This document shows positions 18,039 to 26,957 of a stretch of 37,787 bases of DNA, one piece after another (within the stretch, counting starts at the first letter, position 1; each line of letters opens with the position of its first letter). Made by a program: the position numbers and the translations under genes. Under the pieces are notes generated by a model that worked only from the letters and a program-made list of their open reading frames with translations, did not search any database and was not told the origin of the DNA. This DNA is from Gammaproteobacteria bacterium (GTDB taxonomy: Bacteria > Pseudomonadota > Gammaproteobacteria > UBA1113): assembly GCA_020051015.1 (NCBI GenBank), contig JAGVJQ010000040.1, positions 1-37,787 of the forward strand. The letters are read 5' to 3'.

Positions 18039-19079
18039 TTGACTAACGTCACCATTGCAATCGATGTGATGGGTGGAGATCACGGTCCAACCGTGACAAT
18101 TCCTGCTGCCCTAAAAGTTCTTAAAAAACATACTAATCTTAATTTGATATTAGTAGGTCAGCCTGACGTTATTGAGCAATGCCTCAATAAACACGGTATT
18201 AAGGAGTTGCCGCCAACACTAAGGGTTCATCCAGCAACGCAAGTTGTAGAAATGGATGAGTCGCCCTCGTCGGCGCTTAAAAATAAAAAAGACTCCTCAA
18301 TGCGTGTTTCGATCAATTTGGTAAAAGAACAACAAGCACATGCTTGCGTTAGCGCAGGTAACACTGGCGCTTTAATGGCGACAGCTAGGTTTGTGTTAAA
18401 AACATTATCAGGCATTGAGCGGCCTGCCATTATTACGGCATTCCCGACCACCAAACCTGGTGTAATAGCCAGGGTGTTGGATTTGGGTGCTAATGTCGAC
18501 TCCAGCCCAGAACATTTGCTACAATTTGCGGTAATGGGGTCGGTACTCGCTTCTGCTGTGAGTAATATTTCTCATCCCCGAGTTGGTTTACTTAATATTG
18601 GTCAAGAAGAGATTAAAGGGAATGAACAAGTTAAAGAAACTGCTCAACTTCTTGCACATCATGCAGGGCTCAACTACATTGGTTATGTTGAAGGTAACGA
18701 TATTTACAGTGGTAATGTCGATGTTGTTGTCTGTGACGGTTTTGTGGGTAACGTGGCGTTAAAAAGTAGTGAAGGTATTGCCAATCTCATTCTTTACTAC
18801 CTTAAACAAGCCTTCCATAAAAATATTTACACCAAGTTGGTTGGATTATTGGCGATCCCAGTCATTAAAATAGTTAAAAAACATATTGACCCAGCAAATT
18901 ATAATGGTGCATGCTTAATCGGGTTGCGAGGAATCGTTATTAAAAGCCATGGTGGTGCAAATGTAATTTCATTTGCTAATGCTATTGACGAAGCAGTGCG
19001 ACAAGCTCAGCAAAATATCCCCCAATTAGTCCACCAACAAGTAGAGCATCTCCTGCAAGCTCCCATATCGCAGGAATAA
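18039..19079 (+). CDS. plsX: Phosphate acyltransferase PlsX
   Basis: A 346-residue enzyme making acyl-phosphate from acyl-ACP, the first step toward phosphatidic acid with PlsY. Family motifs: AIDVMGGDHGP, HPATQVVEMDESPSSALKNK, HACVSAGNTGALMATA, YSGNVDVVVCDGFVGNV and GLRGIVIKSHGGA. The start is read as TTG at 18039 (TTG-ACT-AAC-GTC), because the first in-frame ATG is ten codons in and would remove the first beta strand. AGAAGAG in the end of rpmF is a weak ribosome site, so translation is probably coupled to rpmF. Confidence 0.95.
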   Translation: MTNVTIAIDVMGGDHGPTVTIPAALKVLKKHTNLNLILVGQPDVIEQCLNKHGIKELPPTLRVHPATQVVEMDESPSSALKNKKDSSMRVSINLVKEQQAHACVSAGNTGALMATARFVLKTLSGIERPAIITAFPTTKPGVIARVLDLGANVDSSPEHLLQFAVMGSVLASAVSNISHPRVGLLNIGQEEIKGNEQVKETAQLLAHHAGLNYIGYVEGNDIYSGNVDVVVCDGFVGNVALKSSEGIANLILYYLKQAFHKNIYTKLVGLLAIPVIKIVKKHIDPANYNGACLIGLRGIVIKSHGGANVISFANAIDEAVRQAQQNIPQLVHQQVEHLLQAPISQE

Positions 19080-19098
19080 AATAGCTACAGGAATTACA

Positions 19099-20079
19099 AT
19101 GCCAGAAAAAGTACAAGCAAAATTTACCCGTATTATTGGCACCGGGTCTTATCTTCCCGAAAAAATCGTAACAAATGATGATTTAGCTAAAATAGTCGAA
19201 ACCAGCCATGACTGGATTGTCGAACGTAGTGGTATTTGCCAACGTCATATTGCTAATGAACATGAAACTTCATCCATGATGGCAACGGAAGCTGCCAAAA
19301 AGGCTATTGAAGCTGCAGGTATTAAAGCCGAAGACATTGATTTGATTTTAATTGGTACCACCACCCCAGATATGGTATTACCCACCACCTCCACCTTAGT
19401 CCAACATAACCTAGGTATTTATGGTGTGCCAGCGTTTGATTTTGCCGCTGCCTGTGCTGGGTTTATTTATGGTTTAAATATTGCCGACCAATTTATTAAA
19501 ACAGGCACTTATAAAACAATTTTGTTGGTCGGTGTAGAGACCATGTCTAGCGTCCTTGATTGGACTGATCGCTCCACCTGTGTCTTATTCGGTGATGGGG
19601 CAGGCGCTGTTATTTTACAAGCATCAGATACACCAGGAATTATATCTACTCATATCCATGCTGATGGACGTTATAAAGATGTGTTATATGTTCCTACTGG
19701 ATTACCTAATCGAGCTAAGCCAGGTTTATTACCATATGTTCATATGGAAGGGAAAGAAGTATTTAAATTTGCGGTAAAAGTATTAGGTGATGTAGTCGAT
19801 GAAATTTTAGCAGCCAATAATATGGATTGTGCTGATATTGATTGGTTAATTCCACATCAAGCAAATTTAAGAATTATTACTGCAACAGCTAAAAAGCTAG
19901 GCTTATCGATGGAAAAAGTTATCTTGACAGTACAAGATCATGGTAATACATCGGCAGCTTCCATTGCATTAGCACTCGACCGTGGTGTACGCGATGGACG
20001 CATTAAACCAGGCCAAACCTTATTACTAGAAGCCGTCGGTGGTAGTTTTGTTTGGGGTGCCAGTTTAATTAGGATATAA
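19099..20079 (+). CDS. fabH: 3-oxoacyl-ACP synthase III
   Basis: A 326-residue thiolase-fold condensing enzyme starting fatty-acid synthesis from acetyl-CoA and malonyl-ACP. The Cys-His-Asn triad is visible: Cys119 (FAAACAGF), His253 (LIPHQANLRI) and Asn283 (DHGNTSAAS). The glycine-rich end AVGGSFVWGASLIRI is typical of FabH. Length is normal. AGGA eight bases upstream sets the start; fabD begins three bases after the stop. Confidence 0.97.
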   Translation: MPEKVQAKFTRIIGTGSYLPEKIVTNDDLAKIVETSHDWIVERSGICQRHIANEHETSSMMATEAAKKAIEAAGIKAEDIDLILIGTTTPDMVLPTTSTLVQHNLGIYGVPAFDFAAACAGFIYGLNIADQFIKTGTYKTILLVGVETMSSVLDWTDRSTCVLFGDGAGAVILQASDTPGIISTHIHADGRYKDVLYVPTGLPNRAKPGLLPYVHMEGKEVFKFAVKVLGDVVDEILAANNMDCADIDWLIPHQANLRIITATAKKLGLSMEKVILTVQDHGNTSAASIALALDRGVRDGRIKPGQTLLLEAVGGSFVWGASLIRI

Positions 20080-20082
20080 AAT

Positions 20083-21045
20083 ATGACCACACAACATCTC
20101 GCATTTGTTTTTCCTGGTCAAGGCTCACAGCAAGTTGGCATGTTGCAAGAATTAACAACGAATTATGCCATTGCAAGACAAACCTTTGACGAAGCTTCAT
20201 CTGCTTTAGGTTACGATATGCTGACTTTGGCAACCCAAGGTCCTGAGGAAAAACTTAATCAAACCGAATATACCCAGCCGGCATTATTAACGGCTGGAGT
20301 CGCCGTTTATCGCGTGATTCAACAATTACATCCTACAATACCAGCAATAATGGCTGGGCATAGTTTAGGTGAATATACTGCTTTGGTCTGCGCAAATAGT
20401 TTAAGTTTCAGTGATGCAGTACAATTAGTGGCAGAACGCGGCAGATTAATGCAAGAAGCGGTGCCGCAAGGCATTGGTGCCATGGCAGCCATTATCGGTT
20501 TAGAGCCCGCTCAAGTAGAGACGGTGTGTCATGAAGCAGCGCAAGGTGAAATTGTTGCGCCAGCAAATATTAATGCTATCGGCCAAATCGTTATTTCTGG
20601 CCATAAAGCAGCAGTTGAACGTGCTGTAGTGATTGCAAAAACCATGGGTGCCAAAATAGCTAAGTTAATTCCAGTCAGCGTACCATCACATTGTGATTTA
20701 ATGCGTCCAGCTGCAGAGAAATTGATGGTCCGTCTTGCCGCAACCGATATTAAAGCGCCAAATTGCACGTTAATTCATAATGCTGATGTGACGGCGCATC
20801 AACAAGCTGATCAAATTCGCCAAGTCTTAGCAGCGCAATTATATAGTCCAGTACGTTGGGTCGAGACTATCCAAACTTTTGCGCAAAAAGGTATTACACG
20901 TATATTAGAATTAGGCCCAGGTAAAGTACTCACAGGATTAAATAAACGGATTGATAGCAATATTGAAACCTTGCCAATTTACGATGAGGCAACATTGCAA
21001 CAAGCATTCGTTGCAATGGGTCACGATAGTATAAAAATAGGATAA
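20083..21045 (+). CDS. fabD: Malonyl-CoA:ACP transacylase
   Basis: A 320-residue acyltransferase loading malonyl onto ACP. Seen: FPGQGSQ (10-16), the nucleophile Ser94 in [11 protein letters not shown], the malonate-binding Arg in ERGRLMQEA, and His203 in VPSHCDLM; the C-terminal [12 protein letters not shown] is also present. Length is normal (E. coli 309). AGGA lies upstream, and spacings to fabH and fabG (5 bases) are operon-like. Confidence 0.97.
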   Translation: MTTQHLAFVFPGQGSQQVGMLQELTTNYAIARQTFDEASSALGYDMLTLATQGPEEKLNQTEYTQPALLTAGVAVYRVIQQLHPTIPAIMAGHSLGEYTALVCANSLSFSDAVQLVAERGRLMQEAVPQGIGAMAAIIGLEPAQVETVCHEAAQGEIVAPANINAIGQIVISGHKAAVERAVVIAKTMGAKIAKLIPVSVPSHCDLMRPAAEKLMVRLAATDIKAPNCTLIHNADVTAHQQADQIRQVLAAQLYSPVRWVETIQTFAQKGITRILELGPGKVLTGLNKRIDSNIETLPIYDEATLQQAFVAMGHDSIKIG

Positions 21046-21050
21046 AAAAC

Positions 21051-21809
21051 ATGAGCTTACTTAATGAAACATTAACAGGTAAAGTGGCCTTAGTGACCGG
21101 AGCAACACGCGGTATTGGTAAGTCAATCGCATTACAATTAGGGCAGTTAGGCGCCACCGTGATTGGTACAGCAACAACTGAAAGTGGTGCAGAAAGTATC
21201 ACTGAATATTTAAAAGCTAATAATATCAATGGTACGGGTATTGTGATGGATGTCACCGATGGTAAAGCTGTTGAAGCGGCATTTGATCATATTGAACAAC
21301 ATTATGGTGTAGTACAACTTCTGGTAAATAACGCCGGTATTACTCGCGATAACCTCATGTTACGAATGAAAGATGAAGAATGGCAATCCATTATTGATAC
21401 TAACTTAACTGCGGTATATCGATTATGCCGAATTAGCTTACGCAATATGATGAAAGCGCGCTGGGGACGTATTATCAATATTGGCTCAGTTTCTGGTTTT
21501 ATGGGTAATCCTGGGCAAGCCAATTATGCAGCAGCAAAAGCTGGCATAGTCGGATTCAGTAAATCCCTTGCTACCGAAGTTGCCAGTCGTAATATCACTG
21601 TAAACGTCGTTGCACCAGGTTTTATTGATACTGATATGACCCGCGCCATTCCTGAAGCGCAACAACAAGCATTAAATGAACGTATCCCAATGGGCAGAGT
21701 GGGGCGACCAGACGAAATTGCGTCTGTGGTGGCATTCCTAGCCTTACCAGCCGCATCTTATGTGACTGGTGAGACTATTCATGTGAATGGCGGAATGTAT
21801 ATGCATTAA
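21051..21809 (+). CDS. fabG: 3-oxoacyl-ACP reductase
   Basis: A 252-residue short-chain dehydrogenase reducing beta-ketoacyl-ACP with NADPH. The cofactor motif is TGATRGIG (16-23), with NNAG at 93-96. The catalytic residues are Ser146, Tyr159 and Lys163 (YAAAK), and the C-terminal [15 protein letters not shown] is typical of FabG. Its position between fabD and acpP removes doubt about which SDR it is. Confidence 0.97.
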   Translation: MSLLNETLTGKVALVTGATRGIGKSIALQLGQLGATVIGTATTESGAESITEYLKANNINGTGIVMDVTDGKAVEAAFDHIEQHYGVVQLLVNNAGITRDNLMLRMKDEEWQSIIDTNLTAVYRLCRISLRNMMKARWGRIINIGSVSGFMGNPGQANYAAAKAGIVGFSKSLATEVASRNITVNVVAPGFIDTDMTRAIPEAQQQALNERIPMGRVGRPDEIASVVAFLALPAASYVTGETIHVNGGMYMH

Positions 21810-21817
21810 TTTCTGCA

Positions 21818-21857
21818 GCCTTCTTCCGCAGCGGGAAGGCATTTGTAACCTTTTTTT
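21818..21857 (+). terminator. Possible terminator or attenuator between fabG and acpP
   Basis: GCCTTC (21818-21823), ten-base loop, GAAGGC (21835-21840), followed after ten bases by TTTTTTT. The T run is not directly adjacent, so termination may be partial. Confidence 0.45.
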
Positions 21858-21867
21858 AACAGGTCTC

Positions 21868-21895
21868 TTGGCAAATTCTAAAAGACTGTTAAAAT
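21868..21895 (+). promoter_or_regulatory. Probable promoter of acpP
   Basis: TTGGCA (21868-21873), 16-base spacer, TAAAAT (21890-21895), about 32 bases before the acpP ATG. A separate acpP promoter fits the high ACP demand. Confidence 0.65.
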
Positions 21896-21927
21896 ACACG
21901 CTAGCTTAACTTAAAGAGGACCTTACA

Positions 21928-22167
21928 ATGAGTAGTGTTGAACAACGCGTCAAGAAGATTGTTGTAGAACAACTGGGCGTTAAAGAAGAAGATGTTAGAC
22001 CAGATGCTTCTTTTGTTGATGATCTTGGCGCAGATTCATTAGATACCGTTGAATTGATTATGGCTTTGGAAGAAGAATTCGAAGCTGAAATTCCTGATGA
22101 AGATGCTGAAAAGATTGTAACTGTACAAGATGCAATTAATTACGTTAGAAAATTTGTTGAAGAATAA
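21928..22167 (+). CDS. acpP: Acyl carrier protein
   Basis: A 79-residue acidic four-helix carrier. Ser37 in [19 protein letters not shown] takes the 4'-phosphopantetheine arm. The start [18 protein letters not shown] is standard. AGAGGA lies upstream. It has its own promoter and is followed by a strong terminator, so it can be expressed above the flanking fab genes. Confidence 0.98.
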   Translation: MSSVEQRVKKIVVEQLGVKEEDVRPDASFVDDLGADSLDTVELIMALEEEFEAEIPDEDAEKIVTVQDAINYVRKFVEE

Positions 22168-22187
22168 ATTAATTCATTAGCATAATT

Positions 22188-22229
22188 ACCCCAGAATACG
22201 AAATTCTCTTCGTGTTGTGGGGTTTTTTT
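22188..22229 (+). terminator. Terminator after acpP
   Basis: ACCCCA (22188-22193) pairs with TGGGGT (22218-22223), with an inner ACGAA/TTCGT stem, followed by seven T. Placed between acpP and fabF, it may lower fabF expression relative to acpP. Confidence 0.85.
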
Positions 22230-22305
22230 GCAAGTAAATATCCTTTATATATTTAGCATTTACATTAAATATTATGGAGGTTGATTTGACCGGAGATAAT
22301 CTATT

Positions 22306-23547
22306 ATGACCAAGCGCAGAGTAGTAGTAACTGGCATGGGGATGCTTTCGCCATTAGGTTTAAATGTCGAAGATTCCTGGCGTGGTATTTGTGCAGGTCA
22401 AAGCGGTGTTAGCCTGGTTGAATCATTCGATACAACAAATTTCGCAGCTAAAATTGCAGCACAAGTAAAGGGTTTTGACCCCATTCCTTATATTGGCCCT
22501 AAAGACTCACGAAAACTTGATGTCTTCGTGCAGTATGCTACAGCCGCAGGTTGTCAAGCAATGGAAGATGCCAAACTGGAAGTGACAGATGCGAATGCAC
22601 CACGTATTGGTGTTGCCATTGGCTCAGGAATTGGTGGCTTACCATTCATTGAACGTGCTTATGATGCCATCGTCGAAAGTGGCCCCCGTAAGATTTCCCC
22701 ATTCTTTATTCCTGGCGCTATTATTAACATGGCTTCCGGTTATCTCTCTATTATGAAAGGCTTGAAAGGCCCAAATATTTCAGTGGTAACTGCATGTACA
22801 ACCAGTGCTCATAATATTGGCTTAGCCGCACGTATGATTGCCTACGGTGATGCTGACGTGATGATTGCTGGCGGTACTGAAATGGCGACCTGTCCATTAG
22901 GCTTGGGTGGTTTCGCAGCCATGCGTGCTTTATCTACACGTAATGATGAACCAACTAAAGCTAGTCGACCATGGGATCGTGATCGTGATGGTTTCGTGTT
23001 GGGTGATGGTGCTGCAACTATCGTTCTTGAAGAATATGAAACGGCTAAAAAACGCGGTGCGAAAATTTATGCGGAATTAGTCGGTTTTGGTATGAGTAGT
23101 GATGCTTATCATATCTCCGCGCCGGATGAACATGGCACAGGATTTATTGCGGCTATGCAAAATGCACTTAATGATGCCAATATGGAACGTCATGAAGTGG
23201 ATTATGTTAATGCGCACGGCACATCGACACCAGTTGGTGATGTCATTGAAGCAAAAGCGATTAAAGATTTATTTGCTGATCACGCATACAAATTAGCAGT
23301 TAGTTCAACCAAATCAATGACGGGCCATTTATTAGGCGCCGCAGGCGCTGTGGAAGCGGTCTTCAGTATTTTAGCTATTCGTGACAATATTGCGCCATCT
23401 ACTATTAATCTTGATAATCCAGCCGAAGGTTGTGATTTAAACTTTGTGCCTAATACCGCACAAAAACGCCAAATTAATGTAGCATTATCAAATTCATTTG
23501 GATTTGGTGGTACTAATGGTACGCTAATTTTTAAACGAGTCGATTAA
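22306..23547 (+). CDS. fabF: 3-oxoacyl-ACP synthase II
   Basis: A 413-residue condensing enzyme for chain elongation, the same length as E. coli FabF. The Cys-His-His active site is Cys164 ([12 protein letters not shown]), His304 ([12 protein letters not shown]) and His341 ([13 protein letters not shown]). The N-terminal [15 protein letters not shown] and C-terminal [13 protein letters not shown] are standard. GGAG lies about 10 bases before the ATG. pabC, which usually follows, is absent; a palindromic repeat sits before mltG instead. Confidence 0.97.
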   Translation: MTKRRVVVTGMGMLSPLGLNVEDSWRGICAGQSGVSLVESFDTTNFAAKIAAQVKGFDPIPYIGPKDSRKLDVFVQYATAAGCQAMEDAKLEVTDANAPRIGVAIGSGIGGLPFIERAYDAIVESGPRKISPFFIPGAIINMASGYLSIMKGLKGPNISVVTACTTSAHNIGLAARMIAYGDADVMIAGGTEMATCPLGLGGFAAMRALSTRNDEPTKASRPWDRDRDGFVLGDGAATIVLEEYETAKKRGAKIYAELVGFGMSSDAYHISAPDEHGTGFIAAMQNALNDANMERHEVDYVNAHGTSTPVGDVIEAKAIKDLFADHAYKLAVSSTKSMTGHLLGAAGAVEAVFSILAIRDNIAPSTINLDNPAEGCDLNFVPNTAQKRQINVALSNSFGFGGTNGTLIFKRVD

Positions 23548-23564
23548 TTTTTCCTTAAAATAAA

Positions 23565-23660
23565 TGTAGCCCGGGTAAGTGCGTTTTTGATATGGAAAAA
23601 TCCAGTGATATTCGATTTAGATGTATGATGAATAATGCTAGTAACGCACGTAACCCGGGA
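23565..23660 (+). repeat. TGTAGCCCG...CGGG palindromic element (CCCGGG variant)
   Basis: TGTAGCCCGGGTAAGTGCGT at the left pairs with ACGCACGTAACCCGGGA at the right, enclosing about 60 AT-rich bases. End design matches the four elements at 29733-30355. It fills most of the fabF-mltG gap. Confidence 0.7.
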
Positions 23661-23687
23661 TCAAAGTTTGGTAGGATATAAGTATAC

Positions 23688-24797
23688 ATGAAATGGAAAT
23701 GGCTTCTGACAGCAATATTCGTCTTATTAATGTTAGGTTTAGCCATTCAATTACGCACCATGTACGATTGGTGGCGCAAACCCAGCGTTAATCCTTATCT
23801 TACCGTTTATGTAGAAATAAAATCAGGTAGCTCGCTTAGACAAGTTGCTCATCAATTGTATAAAGCAGGTCTTATTAATCAGAAAAATTACTTTGTTTGG
23901 CAAGTTCGTCTACGCGATGCCAGTCATCATATTAAAGCCGGTGAATATTTATTCACGCCAGGCATGAATCCAGAACAAATATATAAACAATTAAAAACCG
24001 GTAAAGTCATGCAACATGCTGTGACTTTAGTCGAAGGTTGGACGTTTAATCAATTCATGGCTGATCTAGCAAAGCAACCATTAATGAAGCATGATTTGCA
24101 AGGTTTGACCGAGCAACAAATTATGCAAAAATTAGGTTCACAACGTGCTAATGCAGAAGGGATGTTTTATCCTGATACTTATTTTTACGTACGTGGCACC
24201 ACAGAAACGACGATTTTACTAAAAGCATATAACACTATGCAAAAGCATATTAATCAAGCATGGCAGCAACGTAGTGTTAATTTACCTTATCAAACATCCT
24301 ATGAGGCACTCATTGCCGCATCATTAATCGAGAAAGAAACCGCAAGCATCGCTGAACGGCCTTTAGTCGCTAGTGTGATTATTAATCGATTGCACAAAGG
24401 CATGCCATTGCAAATTGATCCGACGGTCATTTATGGTTTAGGCCCTACGTTTAATGGAAATATCACGACAAAAGATTTAAAACTCAATACGCCATACAAT
24501 ACGTATTTACATACGGGATTACCACCAACCCCGATTGCTATGCCAAGTGCAAGCTCAATTGCAGCAGCATTGCATCCAGCTGATACTAATTATTTATATT
24601 TTGTTGCTATCGGTGATGGGAGTGGTACGCATCGATTCTCAGATAATTTAACGCAGCATGATAAAGCAGTGAAAGCGTATTTAAAGACATTAAAAAATAG
24701 CGAAAAACCAAGTGTGAAATCTGTTCCTGTAAAAACATCGATTAAAGCCACCTCAAAAACAGTGTCAGCAAGCAACAAAACACAAACAATAGAGTAG
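23688..24797 (+). CDS. mltG: Endolytic murein transglycosylase MltG
   Basis: A 369-residue inner-membrane lytic transglycosylase that cuts nascent glycan strands, fixing chain length. Seen: an N-terminal membrane helix (about 5-22), the LysM-like region SGSSLRQVAHQLYKAGLI, and the catalytic Glu215 in AASLIEKETA. Family motifs ASVIINRLHKGMPLQIDPTV, YNTYLHTGLPPTPIAMPSASS and TNYLYFVAIGDGSGTHRFS follow. A Lys/Ser/Thr-rich tail of about 35 residues extends past the usual end. AGGA lies 12 bases upstream. Normally tmk follows directly; here another gene intervenes. Confidence 0.96.
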   Translation: MKWKWLLTAIFVLLMLGLAIQLRTMYDWWRKPSVNPYLTVYVEIKSGSSLRQVAHQLYKAGLINQKNYFVWQVRLRDASHHIKAGEYLFTPGMNPEQIYKQLKTGKVMQHAVTLVEGWTFNQFMADLAKQPLMKHDLQGLTEQQIMQKLGSQRANAEGMFYPDTYFYVRGTTETTILLKAYNTMQKHINQAWQQRSVNLPYQTSYEALIAASLIEKETASIAERPLVASVIINRLHKGMPLQIDPTVIYGLGPTFNGNITTKDLKLNTPYNTYLHTGLPPTPIAMPSASSIAAALHPADTNYLYFVAIGDGSGTHRFSDNLTQHDKAVKAYLKTLKNSEKPSVKSVPVKTSIKATSKTVSASNKTQTIE

Positions 24798-24897
24798 GGC
24801 ACAGAGATAATTTCTGCAGACGACAAATTCATTAATAACCCCTTAAGGATGGTTCATTAAACTCTAATAAATTATATTATTTAATACAGGGTTTTTA

Positions 24898-25893
24898 ATG
24901 ATTATAGTTTATCGGTGGCCTGGGGATACAACTCATTTATCGCTTTGTGTAACACGCAGTAATATTCCAATATATATTAGTTATTTTCCTGCAAAATTTA
25001 ACTCAAAAGCCGATTTCAGACTGCATACTTTTGAAATGGATTCAAAAACACATCAATTCAATGAAGTGATTATCCTGCCCTCTGTCGAAGAAAATGGGTA
25101 TGGTCTTTCAGAGCAGGCAATTTATGATTGGTGGCAAAGTGAATTTGCAACAAAAAAACCTGGCTTTAATTGGGTTAAATACAATTGCGCCCGTATTGTT
25201 CTGGACGCCATCAAAAATGGAGCAAAGAATAGTAATGCATTAATAGAGAAATTAAGTCAATATAAACCTATATTTAATATTCATACGCCGGATGGGGTAA
25301 TGATGTTCCTCAAAGGTTTTTCAGCTGAAATGAAAGAGACTTATAAAACAAGCAAGTTATTAAATTGCATTGACGATTGTCTACAAGTTATCGACCAAGA
25401 CGAAGAATCGATGCCAATCATAAGACAGTTATTATGCCTAACTTCTTATATTACGCACATTGAGAATCATCTTATACATTTATCTTTTCCAACAATGCAT
25501 TTCAAGTACTTACAAGAGAACTTTAACGACTTAATAGAAAGTATTTGTAAGTATCTAAAAAACGAACTAAATATAACCTTACCTACAAATAGTAAAGAAC
25601 TTGTAATTATGTTAGCAACAAGTGATTGTATAGATGAGATAATCGAATGCAAAATAGCAATAAAATTTGAAGAGTGGCGTACTTCTATCAAGGCCTCACT
25701 TGAGGGATTGCGAATGAAATTAGAACTATATAGCGCCAAAAATACAAAAGAAATTGAGCAAAAAGAAATTATATCATATGCTACATTAAAGGCTGAAGTC
25801 ACTCGCTCTTTTTGGCATAAAAATGTATGTAATGAATATGTTGAAGGAAGTTCAATACCCGGAACTATTTTTACAATGACACGCGGGACATAG
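24898..25893 (+). CDS. Orphan protein with papain-like (permuted NlpC/P60-type) N-terminal signature, effector candidate
   Basis: A 331-residue protein inserted between mltG and tmk. The N-terminal YRWPGDTTHLSLCV, IYISYFP and, after about 65 residues, NWVKYNCARIVLDAI give the order His13...Cys97. This resembles permuted NlpC/P60 or LRAT-like proteins, where a His on the first strands precedes a Cys at the start of a helix. Residues about 110-310 are predicted helical with no known motif; the end is EGSSIPGTIFTMTRGT. No signal peptide or membrane span is seen. AGGG six bases before the ATG supports the start. Peptidase, amidase or acyltransferase activity would all fit the fold; assignment is from motif spacing only. 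It seems unrelated to the neighbouring cell-envelope genes and is AT-rich like the kinase genes. Confidence 0.6.
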   Translation: MIIVYRWPGDTTHLSLCVTRSNIPIYISYFPAKFNSKADFRLHTFEMDSKTHQFNEVIILPSVEENGYGLSEQAIYDWWQSEFATKKPGFNWVKYNCARIVLDAIKNGAKNSNALIEKLSQYKPIFNIHTPDGVMMFLKGFSAEMKETYKTSKLLNCIDDCLQVIDQDEESMPIIRQLLCLTSYITHIENHLIHLSFPTMHFKYLQENFNDLIESICKYLKNELNITLPTNSKELVIMLATSDCIDEIIECKIAIKFEEWRTSIKASLEGLRMKLELYSAKNTKEIEQKEIISYATLKAEVTRSFWHKNVCNEYVEGSSIPGTIFTMTRGT

Positions 25894-25977
25894 TAATCAT
25901 CGTATTACTATAATTGCCTCTTAACCAATTCGCTAGATAATGGTAAAGTACCAATATCAACAATAGCGATAACATCT

Positions 25978-26613
25978 ATGAACGATATATACTCAGGCAA
26001 ATTTATTACCATCGAAGGCATTGAAGGAACGGGCAAGTCCACTGCCATGCATTATGTACAACATTGGCTGGAACAACATTCCATTCCTTTTATCCAAACC
26101 CGTGAACCAGGCGGTACCTTAATTGCTGAGCAAATCCGGCAAATCTTCTTAAAAAAACAAGCAGAAGTTATGGAGGCTGATACAGAGCTATTATTGGTCT
26201 TTGCTGCTCGTTCTCAGCATTTACATCAAGTTATCTGGCCAGCCTTGCAAGAAGGTAAATGGGTGGTATGTGATCGTTTTACTGACGCCAGTTATGCTTA
26301 TCAAGGCGGCGGCCGCGGTATTGATGCACAGCGAATTAATACCTTAGAAAATTGGGTACAAGGGCGTTTTCGTCCCGATACGGTTATTTTACTGGATGCT
26401 CCGGTTGAGATTTGTTTGCAGCGAACGATGCAACGTGGCGCATTAGATCGAATTGAAGTGGAAAAAACCGAGTTTTTTGAACGTGCACGAACAGCCTACT
26501 TAAAAAGGGCTGCGGCAGAGCCTGAACGTTATAAAATGGTGGATGCAGCAAAAACGATTGAAGAAGTACAACAACAAATTGGTCGAATCCTTTCGCAATT
26601 GCATATGCATTGA
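25978..26613 (+). CDS. tmk: Thymidylate kinase
   Basis: A 211-residue P-loop kinase phosphorylating dTMP to dTDP. Seen: the P-loop EGIEGTGKST (residues 13-22), the dTMP-binding TREPGGT (41-47), the VVCDRFTDASYAYQGGGRG motif, the LID region QRGALDRIE and FFERARTAYL. Length is normal. No strong ribosome site precedes ATG 25978. holB follows in the usual order but is separated by a 344-base gap containing a repeat element. Confidence 0.96.
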   Translation: MNDIYSGKFITIEGIEGTGKSTAMHYVQHWLEQHSIPFIQTREPGGTLIAEQIRQIFLKKQAEVMEADTELLLVFAARSQHLHQVIWPALQEGKWVVCDRFTDASYAYQGGGRGIDAQRINTLENWVQGRFRPDTVILLDAPVEICLQRTMQRGALDRIEVEKTEFFERARTAYLKRAAAEPERYKMVDAAKTIEEVQQQIGRILSQLHMH

Positions 26614-26703
26614 GACTAGATCTTACGTAGGGGTGTATGCAATACTGAGTGATCCTCGCGAATTTTTGTACAATAAGCACCGAACATGCAGTATGCACGA
26701 TAC

Positions 26704-26941
26704 GCTCCCCTCCCCCCACGAAGTGCGGGGGAGGGGTTGGGGGAGAGGGGGGCTGTCAGGCTAAATGATTAGCTTGATCTAGGTACTTTTTGCATGAGAA
26801 CGAGCGTAATGCTAGATGCCAAAGTGGGTTGCTCGAGTTTCGTGCTAACTGGCAAGATACCCCTCTCCCCAGCCCTCTCCCTCACAGCTTCAACATTTAG
26901 GTAGCGGCAATTATGCGCGTGTAGCTGCGGGGAGAGGGAGC
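26704..26941 (+). repeat. 240-bp MITE-like palindromic element, copy B (fills the tmk-holB gap)
   Basis: The left end GCTCCCCTCCCCC and right end GGGGAGAGGGAGC are inverted copies. The first 59 bases are identical to copy A at 11697, the centre is diverged, and 26847-26940 matches copy A again. G-rich GGGGGAGAGGGG can pair with CCCCTCTCCCC across the element. It occupies most of the 344-base gap and ends 16 bases before the holB ATG. Same orientation relative to the downstream gene as copy A. Confidence 0.8.
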
Positions 26942-26957
26942 TTTTTTTTATAAAATA

